Positions 22,044 through 34,568 of a stretch of DNA of 64,000 bases are shown here, piece by piece. A model generated the notes under the pieces. The model was not told where the DNA came from and did no database searches. It worked only from the letters and a program-made list of their open reading frames with translations. This stretch comes from Chlorokybus atmophyticus. Taxonomy: Eukaryota > Streptophyta > Chlorokybophyceae > Chlorokybales > Chlorokybaceae. The position numbers were made by a program, and so were the translations under genes. Each line of letters begins with the position of its first letter. Within the stretch, counting starts at the first letter, position 1. The DNA lies in assembly GCA_009103225.1 (NCBI GenBank), contig RHPI01002069.1:62001-126000 (forward strand), in the 5' to 3' direction.

Positions 22044-24861
22044 TCATCGTCCATGCACACGCCCCAACCATCCAAAGCGCGGTGCAAGCGCAAGCGCAGC
22101 CACAGCCAGCACAGCAACTGCCACAGCAGCGTTGCGCGAAGACACCCAAGGCCATAGCTGCTGCAAAGGCTTCCATCTCCGCCACCACGGCAGCACTTCT
22201 GCAATCACAAGAGATACCCATGACAACACGCCCACAACGACGTACCGAGTGAACGCGTGGTGACACCAGCAAGCATGCACAATACTGCTGGAATATCATC
22301 ACTATCAGTACAACAACCTCACCTTTATTGACTGCGGGCTTGGAGGACTTGGCAGGTGTGGCGGGAACCGGTTGCTTGCGTTCTGACAGTGCTAGTGGCT
22401 GCGGCTGTTGCTGCGGCTGCTGTTGTCGCGGCTGCGACTGCTGTTGCGGCTCCGGATGCAGTTGAAGCTGCGGTGGCTCTAATGTTGGCGAGATACCTGC
22501 GCGCGCTGCTGCAGCTGCTGCTGCTGATTGCTGGATGAGTGCTGAAACAACTAGCGCTTCCCTTATTTCGACATACCTGTGAGGGACAACATTCCCAAAC
22601 ATGAGCACCATCAACATCTGCTGCGAGTCAGCGTGAGCTCAATCAGCATTAGCCAGACCTAAGAGACTCTATGAAGGTGGAGAGAGCGGTGTCATTGCCG
22701 AAGGAGAGCACCAAACCGCCCCAGACCGCAAGCCGGTTTTCCTGTAAGCAACAACAGTCAGCAGCATCTCCGCCAGCAGGTGCAGCAGCATACATTCATG
22801 CAACATCGTCAAGGGGAACATACCCGATCATAAAGGACATTCGAGTGTAGTCCTCGTGTAGAGTATAGAAACTCGTCACCTCTGGACACCTCCAGACGGT
22901 CTGTGTCACCCGCAGTTCAAAGGACACACATACAGGCTACAGCACAAAGCACACTGTTCGCGAAAGCAAGCGCTTACACGAAGAGCAGTTGGGGCACTGG
23001 CGAGAGAACTTTGGGCTTGGCGGCTCATATCTGCATGCACAACATTCTTGTGAGGACTCCTTGCTGAAGATTGCAACAAGTAAACAGAGTTCCCAATCTG
23101 ACATTCAACAGATGACATGCTAGCTGGTATAGGCACCTTAACAGCAGCTTGATGTCTTGCTCAATAACACGCTCAGTGGCAACTCCATCAGGGATATCCT
23201 CAGATGTCTCAAACATGCACCTGTCGAATGTAACACATTTGCATGCAGGCCTTGAAGCCATCACAGCCACAAAACGTCGAAGTACCCTGTGAATAGAAAG
23301 GAAGGGCGAAAGCCACCTATGGCGCGCAGTGTATCCTCAACTTTGAAGACGCGCAGCGCGCCTGTCCAACAGGGCACACAATATGAGCGCTTACGGCAAT
23401 ACGATTGACGGAGTTGCTCAAGGTGTCGGAAAGCCAAAGAGATGACACCATTCTGCAGGGCAACTGCAGGCAGGTTTGGCATGCATGCCAGGATGTCATG
23501 TCAAGAGTATGCCTGCTATGCCTATGCTTGTTGCACTGAACCTGCCTTATTACAACAGTTGTCCTAACATGAACAACATGATACAGCACATTCTGCATTT
23601 GGTGACACTCGACAAGGGTTAGAGAAGCTCATGCTCACGTGCTGCATCAGCTTCAACTGAACGCAAGTCTTATAACGAGTTAGGGAAAAACCACAAGTTG
23701 CTGGTAAGGCATTATACCTGGCACAGTAAATATAGACGGCATGGACGCTGAATCCCATTCATCATTGTCGGACGTGTCGGACTCGCCGCCCTCACCAGTT
23801 GTAACCCTCTCCACACCTCCTAGGTCCTCCTCCTCTTCAGGTGAGGACTGTATGGAGTCACCACAGCAGCAACATCAGCAACCAGGGTACTGCGACCGTT
23901 GTTTGCTACAAATACTAGAGTTCATGCACCCATCACCCAACCGCCATGGCTTGCCTTGCGCCAACCAAGCATATGCGAGCAGTACCAGATATGTTTATGG
24001 GTGTACAAACCAATGAGTCACCCAATGCTGTACATGCGGCAATGCTGTGCATGCGTTGCTGCATTAAGTACATCTCGGCCAGCTGTTCGCACAGCTCAAA
24101 GTGAAGTATAAGATGGCAACGGTATGACTGCGCGTGCCGGTGTAAGCTACCTCTCCTCCAGTGCTGTTGCCCAAAGGATGCTCGCTGGCCGAGTCCGCCC
24201 AGCGTGGCAAAGGTGAAACAACCTGCTAAGCTCTGGTTAGCTCGTCCTCCACGCACACAACTCATCTACGATGGCAGACAATAAAATTGCTTGAAGCAAA
24301 CAGTCACTCGCAAAGGCTTGGTCCATGAGGTACAGCATCAAATCCGTCAAAACAAGAAGATGATGAACAAAAACAGACATCAACACCTGAGGTCAGATAC
24401 TTTTATGGCACAACTGTTGACAACTCAGCCAAGCGGAGCCTCGCCCGTATAAACGTGGCAGGCATGCATTGTCCACAACACGCTGTATTGCGCAGTGCCA
24501 TGCATCAACAAGTACTAAGCAAACTAGTGACAAGCTACGACGCCCTTCGCCAGCAAGCTTGACAATGTAATACTGCTAAAGTGGGACAAAGCAGAGAAGT
24601 ACATTGCGATCAAGTAGGATGACCAGAGAGTCAAACACTACCGGCTCAGCGAGCGATTCACTCTGACACACAAGATAGCTTGCCAACACACAAGATTACA
24701 CGAGTTACCTCCTCAGAAGAGCTCAGCTCCGCCCATTCAGCCCTGTCGCCAGCGTCGTCGTCGCTGCTGACGCTGCTGCTCCGCCCGCTCCTGGCACCCT
24801 GTTCCTCCTCCTCCCCCCTGGCGCTCGACATCCCGCCCCGATCCTCCTTGACATCATCCAT
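22044..24861 (-). CDS. Unrecognised multi-exon gene, acidic N-terminus and C-terminal membrane segment
   Basis: Exon-like blocks with splice signals run along the minus strand: 24709-24861 (start, acidic/Ser-rich MDDVKEDRGG...), 24270-24386 (hydrophobic helices, LLVLTDLMLYLMDQAFASDC), 24151-24222, about 24020-24130, about 23720-23830 (acidic, ESDTSDNDEWDSAS), about 23405-23480, 23330-23365, 23147-23280 (TSEDIPDGVATERVIEQDIK), about 22990-23035 (has CPNC), about 22905-22960, about 22650-22740 (ENRLAVWGGLVLSFGND), a Gln-rich block ending about 22322, and the last exon 22044-22198. The final exon joins in phase and ends with a hydrophobic segment (AAVAVAVLAVAALALA) close to the stop, like a tail anchor. 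I could not name the family; several junctions are not in phase as I read them, so exon limits are approximate and the region could hold two genes. Confidence 0.45.
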
Positions 24862-25710
24862 CTAGCAACCCTCTCCCTCTCGCTCTCCCCCCAACCCTCC
24901 CCTGTTCCGCACGCCCCTCCTCCCTCCCACGTCCTCCCNCGACCAGGTCCTTGTTCACCATTTAGGACCAGGATCACACCACCGGCCCTGACCTAACTAC
25001 ACGCAGCGCCTAAGGGATGAGGCCGAAATCGGGAGGAACCAAATCTGCAGCATGCCAGAATTTGTTAACATGTTAGTCTTGATTCGCCAGCAGAAGGTAC
25101 AAGCAGGACGGACCTACCCATTTGGTCCTTCCCCCCCCGCCACCACCACCACCACCACCGCCCCCGCCACCGCCTCGCTCCCTCACCCGGCTGCTTGATT
25201 GCCACATCAGCTTGCCTTTGGCAGGACAACACACGGATCAACGCGGATCACCATTGATTACTTGCTATCGTCAGTGTTGCCAGTGAACGTGACACTGGCA
25301 GCGATCGCCAATGGTTGCAAGCCGGGCTCACTGATCTCAAGGGCGTTCACCTGTTCGCCAATTCTGCCGCATCCAACTGGTCACGGAACACACTTCACTG
25401 AGCGTTGTGATCACGGCTCAACAACCTCATGGCGGACTCTGGCAGAGGCGACGGCGACGGCGGTTGTGGTATCGACGCAGTGGTCGTTGCTGTAATTTCT
25501 GTCAGCATTGTGTTGCAGCAAGCAGTGTGTGTCTAACCTCCTTCGCCCGCTCTTGTGGACTTATTTTTCCTCGCTTGGTCGAGCTGTAGGTCGACCAGCC
25601 AGCTCCTGACACGCTGATTTCCAGGCAGTAGTAGCGCTGTCTTTAAACCCTAGGCGGATTGTCAGCCAAAGTATTGTGTAGATCAAGCTTTCTGCTTGGC
25701 ATACTGTACT
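24862..25710. other. Intergenic sequence with one ambiguous base
   Basis: The region lies between two divergent genes. It has one N at 24939, a C-rich stretch with a (CAC) run near 25140-25165, and no supported gene. Confidence 0.5.
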
Positions 25711-28044
25711 ATGGCTTCGAAGAGACGCATGGAAGAGGATGATGAAGGAGGTGAGACTATACACATGTCATTTGGTTGGAAGGATGCCATGTCAGACGTA
25801 CAGAACGGTATTATGGCTATTACAAGCACATCATAATGGTGATCCACGTACGAGTGTACAGCTGTCACATTATGCTGAGTAGACCATGCCCTTGCGCGTG
25901 CATGCCTTGTGTCACACGCAGTGTCAGCCAAGCATGCGTTGCTGTCCTCAGGGAGGACAGCAACGCATGCTTTTGTGTTTAGCCAAAATGCGTACTTGAT
26001 GGACCTTGATGCTGTGCTGTTGATGGCAACTGCTGCTTGTGTTGAATCCGCATGGCCTGAGGGACACTCTGCTACGTGCAGATGATGAGCACGAGAAGCG
26101 TCCTCGTCACAGCTCGCCGCGAGGTCACGAGGTGGTGTTCAGGCTGCTGTGCCCGTGCAGCAAGACGGGGGCGTTGATCGGCAAGGGCGGAGCGACGATT
26201 GCGCAATTGAGAGAGGACACTGGCGCTCGCATCCGCGTGGAGGACCTCGTCCCGAACTGTGATGAACGCGTTGTCAACATTTCAGGCACTGATCCCAAAC
26301 CAGACGCTGAGGATGCTTGGACTCCAGCGCAAGAGGTTTGCACACATCATATTCCACACATGTTGCTAGGTTGGGTAGCAAGTGCACAAGGGGTTACACA
26401 TGCTACAATACTAGAACATGCCACAATGCTGGGAAAGCATGCAGACACTACGTACACATGCTACCCAACCTATCGGTAGTAGCATATGTCATAGTATGCA
26501 CATGCTACTCACCACGAACAATGTTTCTGTTATAAACTGAATAGCTTTGCTGTTGCTCCCAGCTGCTGAGCTTGCTGAAGTAACTTCAGGAAGCGCCTCC
26601 TGAATTATGTGTGCAATGCAGGCGCTGTTGCGGGTCTTTGCAAAACTGTGTGACGAGGGCGCTACAGACATGGCCGAGGACGGCCAGCACGAAGCTGGTC
26701 GGGACTCGGATTCAGCCACAGCCCGGCTGGTTATATCGTCATCGCAGGTGGGCTGCCTTCTGGGCAAAGGCGGCAGCGTCATATCGCAGATGCGTGAGTC
26801 GTCTGGCGCGTCCATCCGCATCCTCCCAAGGGATCAAGCACCGGCGTGCGTACAGCATGGCGATGAGCTGCTCCAAGTAAGAGCTACTGATGCGGAGCTC
26901 ATTACATTTGCACAGCGTTGTTTTGTCATGACATCACTCTGCATCAATCTGACGTAGTGTTGACTTATGCGGCTTGCAGTCCATAGCGCAAACCTGAAGA
27001 CTTTGCTGTGTGTATGTGCTGTTGTTATTTAGACAAACAATCTTCTCGCAGGTCAGTGGGTCAGCTGCGGCTGTGCAGATGGCGCTCAGAGCTGTTTCCA
27101 TGCGGCTGCGTAGCAACCCGCCAAAGCCAGCGCGAGGCGGGCGCGAAGCGCATGCACGACGTGTGGAAGGAGGAGACTCGTTGCCTACTGCAGGCAGTGA
27201 AGTTCTGTTCCGCGTGCTGTTGGCATCATCTGCTGTGGGAGGCATCATTGGCAAAGGAGGCTCAATGGTCCAGTCAATACGCGATGAAACCGGCGCACGC
27301 ATAAAGATCCCAGAGGGCGTGCAAGGCTGCGAAGAGCGCGTGGCGGTGATAAGTGGCAATGAAGAGCCGGGAGCTCCCTACTCACCCGCGCAAGAGGGCC
27401 TGTTCCGAGTTGTGCATCGGATGGCGCAGACAGAGTCCACCAGGAACGCTGCAGAGTTCGTCGTAAGGATGCTCATTCCCTCCACGCAAGTGGGGTGCAT
27501 ACTCGGGCGAGGCGGCAACGTCATACGCCAGCTGCGAGAACAGAGCGGCGCCACCATCAAGATTGCCGCTCAAGGCCAGCTGCCGGCAGTTGCATCTGAG
27601 GGTGATGAGCTGCTGCAGCTGTCGGGCAACTTTTCTTCCGTCATGACCGCGCTTGGCAATGTTGCATTCAGGTTACGAACCGCTTCCCTTCCCGGTAGCG
27701 TGCCCACTTTCGTCAACGAGGATGGCGTTGAGCTGCTTGAGAATGGTTTACCCAACATGGCATCATATGACTTCCACACGGGGGCGCCAGCTGTCCACAT
27801 CCTGTCCACTGTGTACTTGCAAGTGCAGAGCGGGGCCATTGCGGCAGTCATGGCTCAGGCGGGTGCCCATTTGCAAGAGGTGAGAGACGTGTCCGGTGCC
27901 AAAGTGCGACTGAGGGAACAGACTGGGCCTTCCCATCAACGCGTGGTTGAGATAATGGGCACACCTGACCAGACAATCAGCGCACAGCAGCTCATGCAAG
28001 CCTTCCTTGTGACGGCTGCAGCCAACATAGCCTCTAGCAAATAG
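25711..28044 (+). CDS. Five-KH-domain RNA-binding protein (RCF3/HOS5- or PCBP-like)
   Basis: Four exons: 25711-25750, 26082-26335, 26622-26876, 27052-28044; 1542 nt, 513 aa. KH domains are recognised by the GxxG loop in the expected context: IGKGG (47-50), LGKGG (146-149), IGKGG (250-253) and LGRGG (335-338), each followed by the QxRexSGAxIkI pattern. A fifth KH-like domain (about 433-510) keeps the fold pattern (AAVMAQAGAHLQEVRDVSGAKVRL) but has AQAG where GxxG is expected, so RNA contact there is probably weak. Multi-KH proteins of this kind in plants (RCF3/HOS5, FLK, PEPPER) act in pre-mRNA processing, capping and polyadenylation control. A basic stretch KRPRH near the N-terminus may be a nuclear signal. 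Intron 1 contains a perfect hairpin (25930-25972). Confidence 0.9.
25930..25972. repeat. Perfect 19-bp-stem hairpin in intron 1 of the KH gene
   Basis: The arms 25930-25948 and 25954-25972 are exact reverse complements (aagcatgcgttgctgtcct and its complement) separated by a 5-nt loop (caggg). Confidence 0.85.
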
Positions 28045-28304
28045 CAGTGACAGCAGAACGGCGCAGCGCGTTCATGGCAAGGGTTGAATGAACAGAATTA
28101 AGTTGGCATGTCATGACTGGCTGCAGACTGCTGATGCACAAATCACTACCTACAGTGATTTGGTCGTAAGCACTTTCAACGGTTGTGCCATGTCACACAA
28201 CAGCATGCGTTGGTCATTACAGCATCAGCGATGCTGTCATGAGCGAGCAGCCACCATAAGAGCAGACTAGCATTTTACAGTGCTGCACAAACCACCACTG
28301 ACAA

Positions 28305-28580
28305 CATGCATATGCAAGGACAATGCGAAGACACTGGCAATACAATAGCAGCTAGCAGCAACAGCAATCGCTACACAACATCACAAGCCACCAAGCACTG
28401 CCTAGCCCTATTGGCAATAGGGCTAGGGAGTGGGCGTAGTTCATGTTAGTGCAAGAATGATACAAGCAAGATAGCAGTGCGCTGGGTCCCACAGCTGCAC
28501 GCTCAAGGCAAGAAGGAAGCAGCAGCTCCTCACCTGAGCAAGCAGCGCCACAGTTAGAAATCGCATGTCGCTGGCACATC
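28305..28580 (-). repeat. Dispersed repeat, copy B (inverted relative to 2990-3275)
   Basis: The reverse complement matches copy A in the same order over almost 300 bp with scattered changes. The repeat runs to within a few bases of the C-run and gap that begins at 28588, so the full copy may extend into the gap. Confidence 0.7.
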
Positions 28581-28587
28581 CCCCCCC

Positions 28588-29224
28588 NNNNNNNNNNNNN
28601 NNNNNNNNNNNNNNNNNNNNNNNNNNNNNNNNNNNNNNNNNNNNNNNNNNNNNNNNNNNNNNNNNNNNNNNNNNNNNNNNNNNNNNNNNNNNNNNNNNNN
28701 NNNNNNNNNNNNNNNNNNNNNNNNNNNNNNNNNNNNNNNNNNNNNNNNNNNNNNNNNNNNNNNNNNNNNNNNNNNNNNNNNNNNNNNNNNNNNNNNNNNN
28801 NNNNNNNNNNNNNNNNNNNNNNNNNNNNNNNNNNNNNNNNNNNNNNNNNNNNNNNNNNNNNNNNNNNNNNNNNNNNNNNNNNNNNNNNNNNNNNNNNNNN
28901 NNNNNNNNNNNNNNNNNNNNNNNNNNNNNNNNNNNNNNNNNNNNNNNNNNNNNNNNNNNNNNNNNNNNNNNNNNNNNNNNNNNNNNNNNNNNNNNNNNNN
29001 NNNNNNNNNNNNNNNNNNNNNNNNNNNNNNNNNNNNNNNNNNNNNNNNNNNNNNNNNNNNNNNNNNNNNNNNNNNNNNNNNNNNNNNNNNNNNNNNNNNN
29101 NNNNNNNNNNNNNNNNNNNNNNNNNNNNNNNNNNNNNNNNNNNNNNNNNNNNNNNNNNNNNNNNNNNNNNNNNNNNNNNNNNNNNNNNNNNNNNNNNNNN
29201 NNNNNNNNNNNNNNNNNNNNNNNN
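28588..29224. other. Assembly gap (637 N)
   Basis: All bases are N. The left edge is a run of seven C, the right edge begins with four C. Confidence 0.99.
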
Positions 29225-31015
29225 CCCCTTGCATCCATGTGTTGACACATGACACATGGATGATTGTTGTTCCGTGTTGGCCACAAACATGTTTCTGTTC
29301 GTTGACATCAGGTATAACTCACACTTGCTGTCAATATGATACACACGTATACAGCTGGTCTTGACATCATCAACTTGAATAATCATACACGCGCTGCTCA
29401 CGCAAGTGAGGCACCGTATCTTTGACGCTCTCCCTTGTTTGCTGTGACGCTGAGGGGCCTAGCACGCTCTTGTGTTTATTACTTGCTGCCTTGCTTGCTG
29501 CTAACACTAACTTATACTGACGGCCCTAGACACTGCTGGTTGCACACCATGCATGCTGCCACAGCAGCATATCCCTTTTGTTCACTGTTCAGTTTGCTTT
29601 GCCGTTGCAGTGGTTTGAGGTTGTTGTATTGTGTTGAGTCTGTTGTCGTTGGCTTGTGCCACAATCTTTTGCATATACACAGGTGCACCCATATTCCGGT
29701 ATGCGACTATACATAGCTGTGATCTTGGCCACGTAGTTAACTATGATGATTGCATGGTCAGTGTTGTCGGCACCAACAGAACCACGCCTTGCTGGCAGGT
29801 AAACACACGACGGCCATATATAACACACAAGAGTTGCGTGTAGCATACTCCGAAGTATAGGATAGAACACCATGCACATGCATGCACGCATGACTTACAG
29901 GGTTGGGCTGTGGCGGTAGTGGTGGGTAGGCTAGTACAAAGAGGTAGGTCAAGCCGGTGATGGTGCGTACGTTGGTGTTAAATAAGTTTGCGTCGTGTAG
30001 TCGTACAGGATGGCATGGAAAGCATGTTGAACGTGTGCGAAGCATTTTGCATGCATGCATCGTTGCGTTGCATAGCCTGTATGCGCAGGTGCACCAGTAT
30101 GCGACCATGGACACCTTGTACCCGCACCACACCACCACTTGCATTGCATCTAGCGGGCTATAGTTGTATATTTGTACTTTTATACTGATTGCGTTTGAGC
30201 GTTGATAATGCATTGACAAACATAGTGCACACAAAGTGCAGTTGTTTAAGTTAGTGACTGCGAGCCCCGAATTGTGCAGACAATGTGTTTTTGTTGTGCA
30301 ATATAAGAGCCTGTTGCATAGCAAATTGTAAGCTACGCGTGATGCAACATGTAATGATGTGATCAAATTTTAATCGGATTTTGACTTGACAGTGACTTGA
30401 CATTGTTGTTGTTCAAGTCAACTTTGATGATTGGGTTTTTATATGCTTTATTTACCACTGAGTGTCGTTGACGCATAGCGCTTGCGCTTTAGCGCACAAG
30501 CCATTGAACATGTTATATGTTATTTTAAGATCTATAGATTGTTTACCGGTGCTGTCTGTGGGCATGCGCTATGCGGAATTATGCAAAGCGATTGCATCGG
30601 CCTTCAATGCAGATTGTGCCTTGCCCACGACACTGTAACTTATACAAAAACAATGATGTATCGGGTACACATTGTGGACAAATACCCGCCTGATGTCATA
30701 GTTGGTTGTGTGTGCTGTTGTGGCCATACTTTATGTTGTTGAGCCCCTGGCAATACTTAGTCCCAAAGCTGCTTAAACTTATTAGGAGTCGATATCGTGT
30801 GCAAAGCAAGCGCAACATTAATGGCAAGCCACCAACTCAACTTTTGGAACAAGAGTGCGCCATGCTATAAAAGTACCTTTAAAATTATAGCGTCCTCATG
30901 TGAGATTTGAAATTGATGATATACACATCGCATAGCTGCATTGTGATTAGATTTTCGCCATCATTGCAAGCTATTAATCATTACACTTAGCACCATGCAT
31001 TACATTAAGCACCAT

Positions 31016-31419
31016 GCAGGGCCAGCCGTATTAACACCAACCCTAACAGTGCACACAAAACAGCACAACAGGTCCAGAACGAAGGACTAGCGGCAGGGGA
31101 GGGGGATGGGGTGGCGGATGGGGTGGCGTAGTGGCACACACGGCACTGCACGTCATTGCACAGCGCCTGTACCTACCTCCTCCACACCCGGCCTAACAAG
31201 CTCTCGTGGTTCCCAACAGGTTGGCTACCCTACTTGCTGCACTGCTTCATCCCATCACACAGCACATAGGGCACGTACTTAAGAGCTAGGAAGAACCCGG
31301 GGTGGTGTTAATCAACTGTATGTGGGCTGCTGTTGTATGTGCCTGACGTGCGTGGATGCTGCTGCTATAGGACACAACATGCCTGTGCACGTGTGACTAT
31401 ACGGTCTATACCCTATGCA
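31016..31419 (+). repeat. Left pseudo-LTR of the Penelope-like element
   Basis: It starts at gcagggccagccgta and ends at cctatgca. It matches 34993-35395 with roughly twenty differences over the whole length, including a GA insertion in the right copy and changes such as cggcac/tagcac. Confidence 0.85.
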
Positions 31420-34101
31420 CTTCGCCCCGGATTCTAGTGCAGGAAGGAGGGATGGCGCAAGCCTACCCGCCCTCTCATTGCCGGGTGCCAATCCTTGGTG
31501 CATGCACCTTAGATTACTAGGTGGTGTGCCTGCCACTGCACAGTTAGGGTTTGCTGGGTTGTATATGTTAGTGGATTCGTGTGGAGCTGCTAGCACGCTG
31601 TGTGTTGATGTTCCCCCGATTAGTGCCATACATCTCATATGTAGACGCATTCATGTAGACAGGGACCGGACTACCAAGGACAATATGTCGCAAGATTGGG
31701 AGGAGCATAAAAAAACGATTTGCAGAGCCCACTACCAGCTGAACCTACCAGCCGTCAACAACCTGCGCCGCAAAAGAGCTAAGCACCTGGCTGACAATAC
31801 TGCTTTGAGCCCTATTAATAATACACATGTCATATATGTGATGTATCAATTGCGTGGGGAGAAAGCATGTATGTTGGCTTGTCGTGCAACTCAGCTTTTG
31901 CTCGGTTTAAGCAGCATGCGCAGAAATGCAACACAGCGGAAGCTACACCATTGGAGAAAGCTTTGCGAGGAGCTAGCAGCAGTCACTGGGGTATCTCACC
32001 AGTAGAACACATACCTCAACCACCAGAGATGGACGGCATGCAATGGCGGAAACTAGCGAGGACGCAAGTGTTGTTTTGGATCCATCTGCTACAAACGCAA
32101 GCCCTCAGAGGATTCAATTAGGAGCCGCGAGACCTGCGAAGAACAAGAACTGCCTACACACGCGTATGTGTTGCTGAGAACACGCGCCTTGCCGTATAGA
32201 AATGAAGCACCTGCCAACAACAACCAAGTCAGGCATTATGCGTACAGAGACTACGGAAGACGCCTACGCTGCCTGCAGGTATGCATGATACAACGACGGT
32301 TCAGCATTAGCCAGCTGTTGCAGTACGACAGACGTAATCTTCAGCGTATGCTCAGCCTTTTTAAGAAATCTACGCCACGGGACCTTGGCCTCTAAACCGG
32401 CAAAATCACGTGCCATACACGGCGCTTTGACCAGAGCCATACTGACCTTCCCGAGGCCGCCCAGCAACGCCACTCACATGCTAATTATCTGCAAGTTCTT
32501 GGGAGTGGGAGCAAACGCACTTTATTTGCAAGCGTCCAGTACAGCGGCACAAGCAGCACTACCTCAACACCTGCGACGGATGTCAAGAGACCCACTAGCT
32601 GGATGTACAATAAAACATCAACCAAATCATTGTGTAACCGCTCTTCGGTTGTCACATGTGTGACCGTACAAGAGCAGGCGCAGGCTATGTCGTATGGCAA
32701 CTGCAACACAATATTATACAGACCATACAACAACCCAGCGCTGAGCCACGTCGTGACATGCGACTTCAGCATAGCCAGGTTACAGGCGGTGGCAGAATTG
32801 ATGGGGAGAGGCACAAAGTTCAAGATGCCAGCGTTGGCAACAATGGAAGCAAGCTTGCGAGCACTCACAAGAACACTATACCGGTGGGCAAAAAGACAAG
32901 AAGCCAGACACAACCAGCCAGAGTTGCTCAGGCCGTGGGTACATGCAGTACTGGACAACCTGCAGCAACAAGCAGCAGCAGCGCCACCACCACCAGCAAC
33001 CAACAACAACCCTACCATGACGGTGATGGACAACACAATTATTGGCTACCTACACCACGCCTTTGTCGTAACCCAGGTGGACAAGTGTGCGGGCACATAT
33101 GCAATGGTGTGCAAGCGGTATTACTTGCAATGCCTCACAACAGAATTGGCCACGCCTACGTACAAGTTGTGGGAGCAATCAGCGCAGCAAGTCATCGCAG
33201 CACACGCCAAGTTCAATGCTCACCACGGCTTTAAACATCGCCCATACGGGTCAACCCCCAAGTTACCACACCTCTACCTTACTGCCAAGCTAAACAAAGC
33301 ACCCCCCAAACTGAGGTTTATAGCGGCAGCATACAACGCTCTCAGACGTCTCTATCTGGCTAACCAACGTATACAAGTGCTGCGCACCTATCCTACACGA
33401 CATTTAGGCTGACAGTGTACAGGACCCAAGCGTCAGAACATGCTGGATCTTGAAGGACTCCATGGGCTTTGACCATCTCCAGAACTACCACAATACAATA
33501 AGAGCACAACAAGACAAGCCAGACTTCCTCAACATGCGGACCTACGACTTCACGACGTTGTAGACCAACAACAACAACAACTTACAGCCCGAAGACCTGG
33601 TGGATAACATAGCAGAAGTTATGCGTGAAGTCTTTGCCTATCAGCTACGACATTGGAGGGCAACCACTCTGCACGTCACCGTTAATGCTGGAGTGGTCGC
33701 ACACAGATGGGCGACAGGCTCTACAATCATTGCAACGCAAGGGACGACCAAGGTCTTCACAGAAGGGTGGTTGGATGTGCTATTGCGCTATGTCTGTGCC
33801 AATCTGTGCGTACAAACAGCACAAGACAGAATCCACAGGCAACGCATAGGGATACCAATGGGGAATAACGCGGGGGTTTACTTGCCGAACATGGACCCGT
33901 ACGCACGAGCTGAGGTGGCTGAGACAACTACGCCCCCCGGTGGACAGACCCCTGTTCCTGAAGCTGGTGTCCAGGATAGTACGATTCGTTGATAACCTCC
34001 TCGTCATCGACATACCAGAGTTCATGTACATGTCAGAGACAGCGCTGGGGAGAGGCATCTATCCTGCTCACATGCTCATGCTGGTCCAAACATCCACAGG
34101 C

Positions 34102-34180
34102 TGTAACGGGAAGGTACATTACATTACCACAAATCGGCCATAAATGTACCAAGTGTTTTGTGGTTTAGTGGGCTGTGACA
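34102..34180 (+). repeat. TRIM left LTR (79 bp)
   Basis: TG...CA-bounded direct repeat; partner at 34490-34568 with about nine substitutions and no indels. Confidence 0.9.
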
Positions 34181-34489
34181 TTGGTCATCGGAGCTTGAGG
34201 CCCGGGTTCGATTCCTGCCTTGCACACGAATTCCGCGGTCGTTATTTCTCGATCCAATAACATCGTAAATGGTCACTTCATAAGTGCCGTCATCGATGGG
34301 TCGCAACTATCGCGGCGACGCGACCTGTGGGGCCAGCAGCGGCGCGCTATGCGCGCGCTGACCGGTATGGGCCTAAATTGGCCGGTCCTTGTGCTGTGGG
34401 GCCGGTGACCGACCCTAGCAAACCCCTGGGGTAATTCCCCAGCTGAGCGGGCAGCTGCCGTGGACGTCAGCGTTCTTAAGTGGGGGGAA

Positions 34490-34568
34490 TGTAACGGGAA
34501 GGTACATTAAATTACCACAAATCGACCATAAAAGCACCAAGTCTTTTGTGGTCAAGTGGATTGTGACA
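34490..34568 (+). repeat. TRIM right LTR (79 bp)
   Basis: TG...CA-bounded partner of 34102-34180, directly preceded by a G-rich polypurine tract and followed by target duplication caggc. Confidence 0.9.

Larger units (their letters stand above)
28045..31015. other. Gene-poor stretch with assembly gap
   Basis: No gene was found. The stretch holds the 3' region of the KH gene, dispersed repeat copy B, a 637-base gap, and about 1.8 kb of sequence right of the gap with only short frames. The part from about 30200 to 31010 is clearly richer in A and T than the gene regions. Confidence 0.5.
34102..34568 (+). mobile_element. Complete TRIM (miniature LTR retroelement) nested in the Penelope-like element
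   Basis: Two 79-bp direct terminal repeats (34102-34180, 34490-34568) each begin TGTAAC and end GTGACA, the TG...CA ends of LTRs. Just inside the left LTR is ttggtcatcggagcttgagg, resembling an initiator-Met tRNA primer-binding site (TGGTATCAGAGC), followed by a ggttcgattcc box. Just before the right LTR is the purine tract gtggggggaa (34480-34489). The element is bounded by the 5-bp duplication caggc (34097-34101, 34569-34573), and removing it restores the host RT reading frame. Length 467 bp, no coding capacity. The LTRs differ at about 9 of 79 positions, so insertion is not recent. Confidence 0.9.

Noticed and set aside
28352-29401. Long open frames across the N gap
   Set aside because: They are open only because N codons are not stops; the same holds for frames across 43654-43850.
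34195-34216. tRNA gene at the ggttcgattcc box
   Set aside because: No acceptor stem or A box fits; the sequence lies at the primer-binding-site position of the TRIM.
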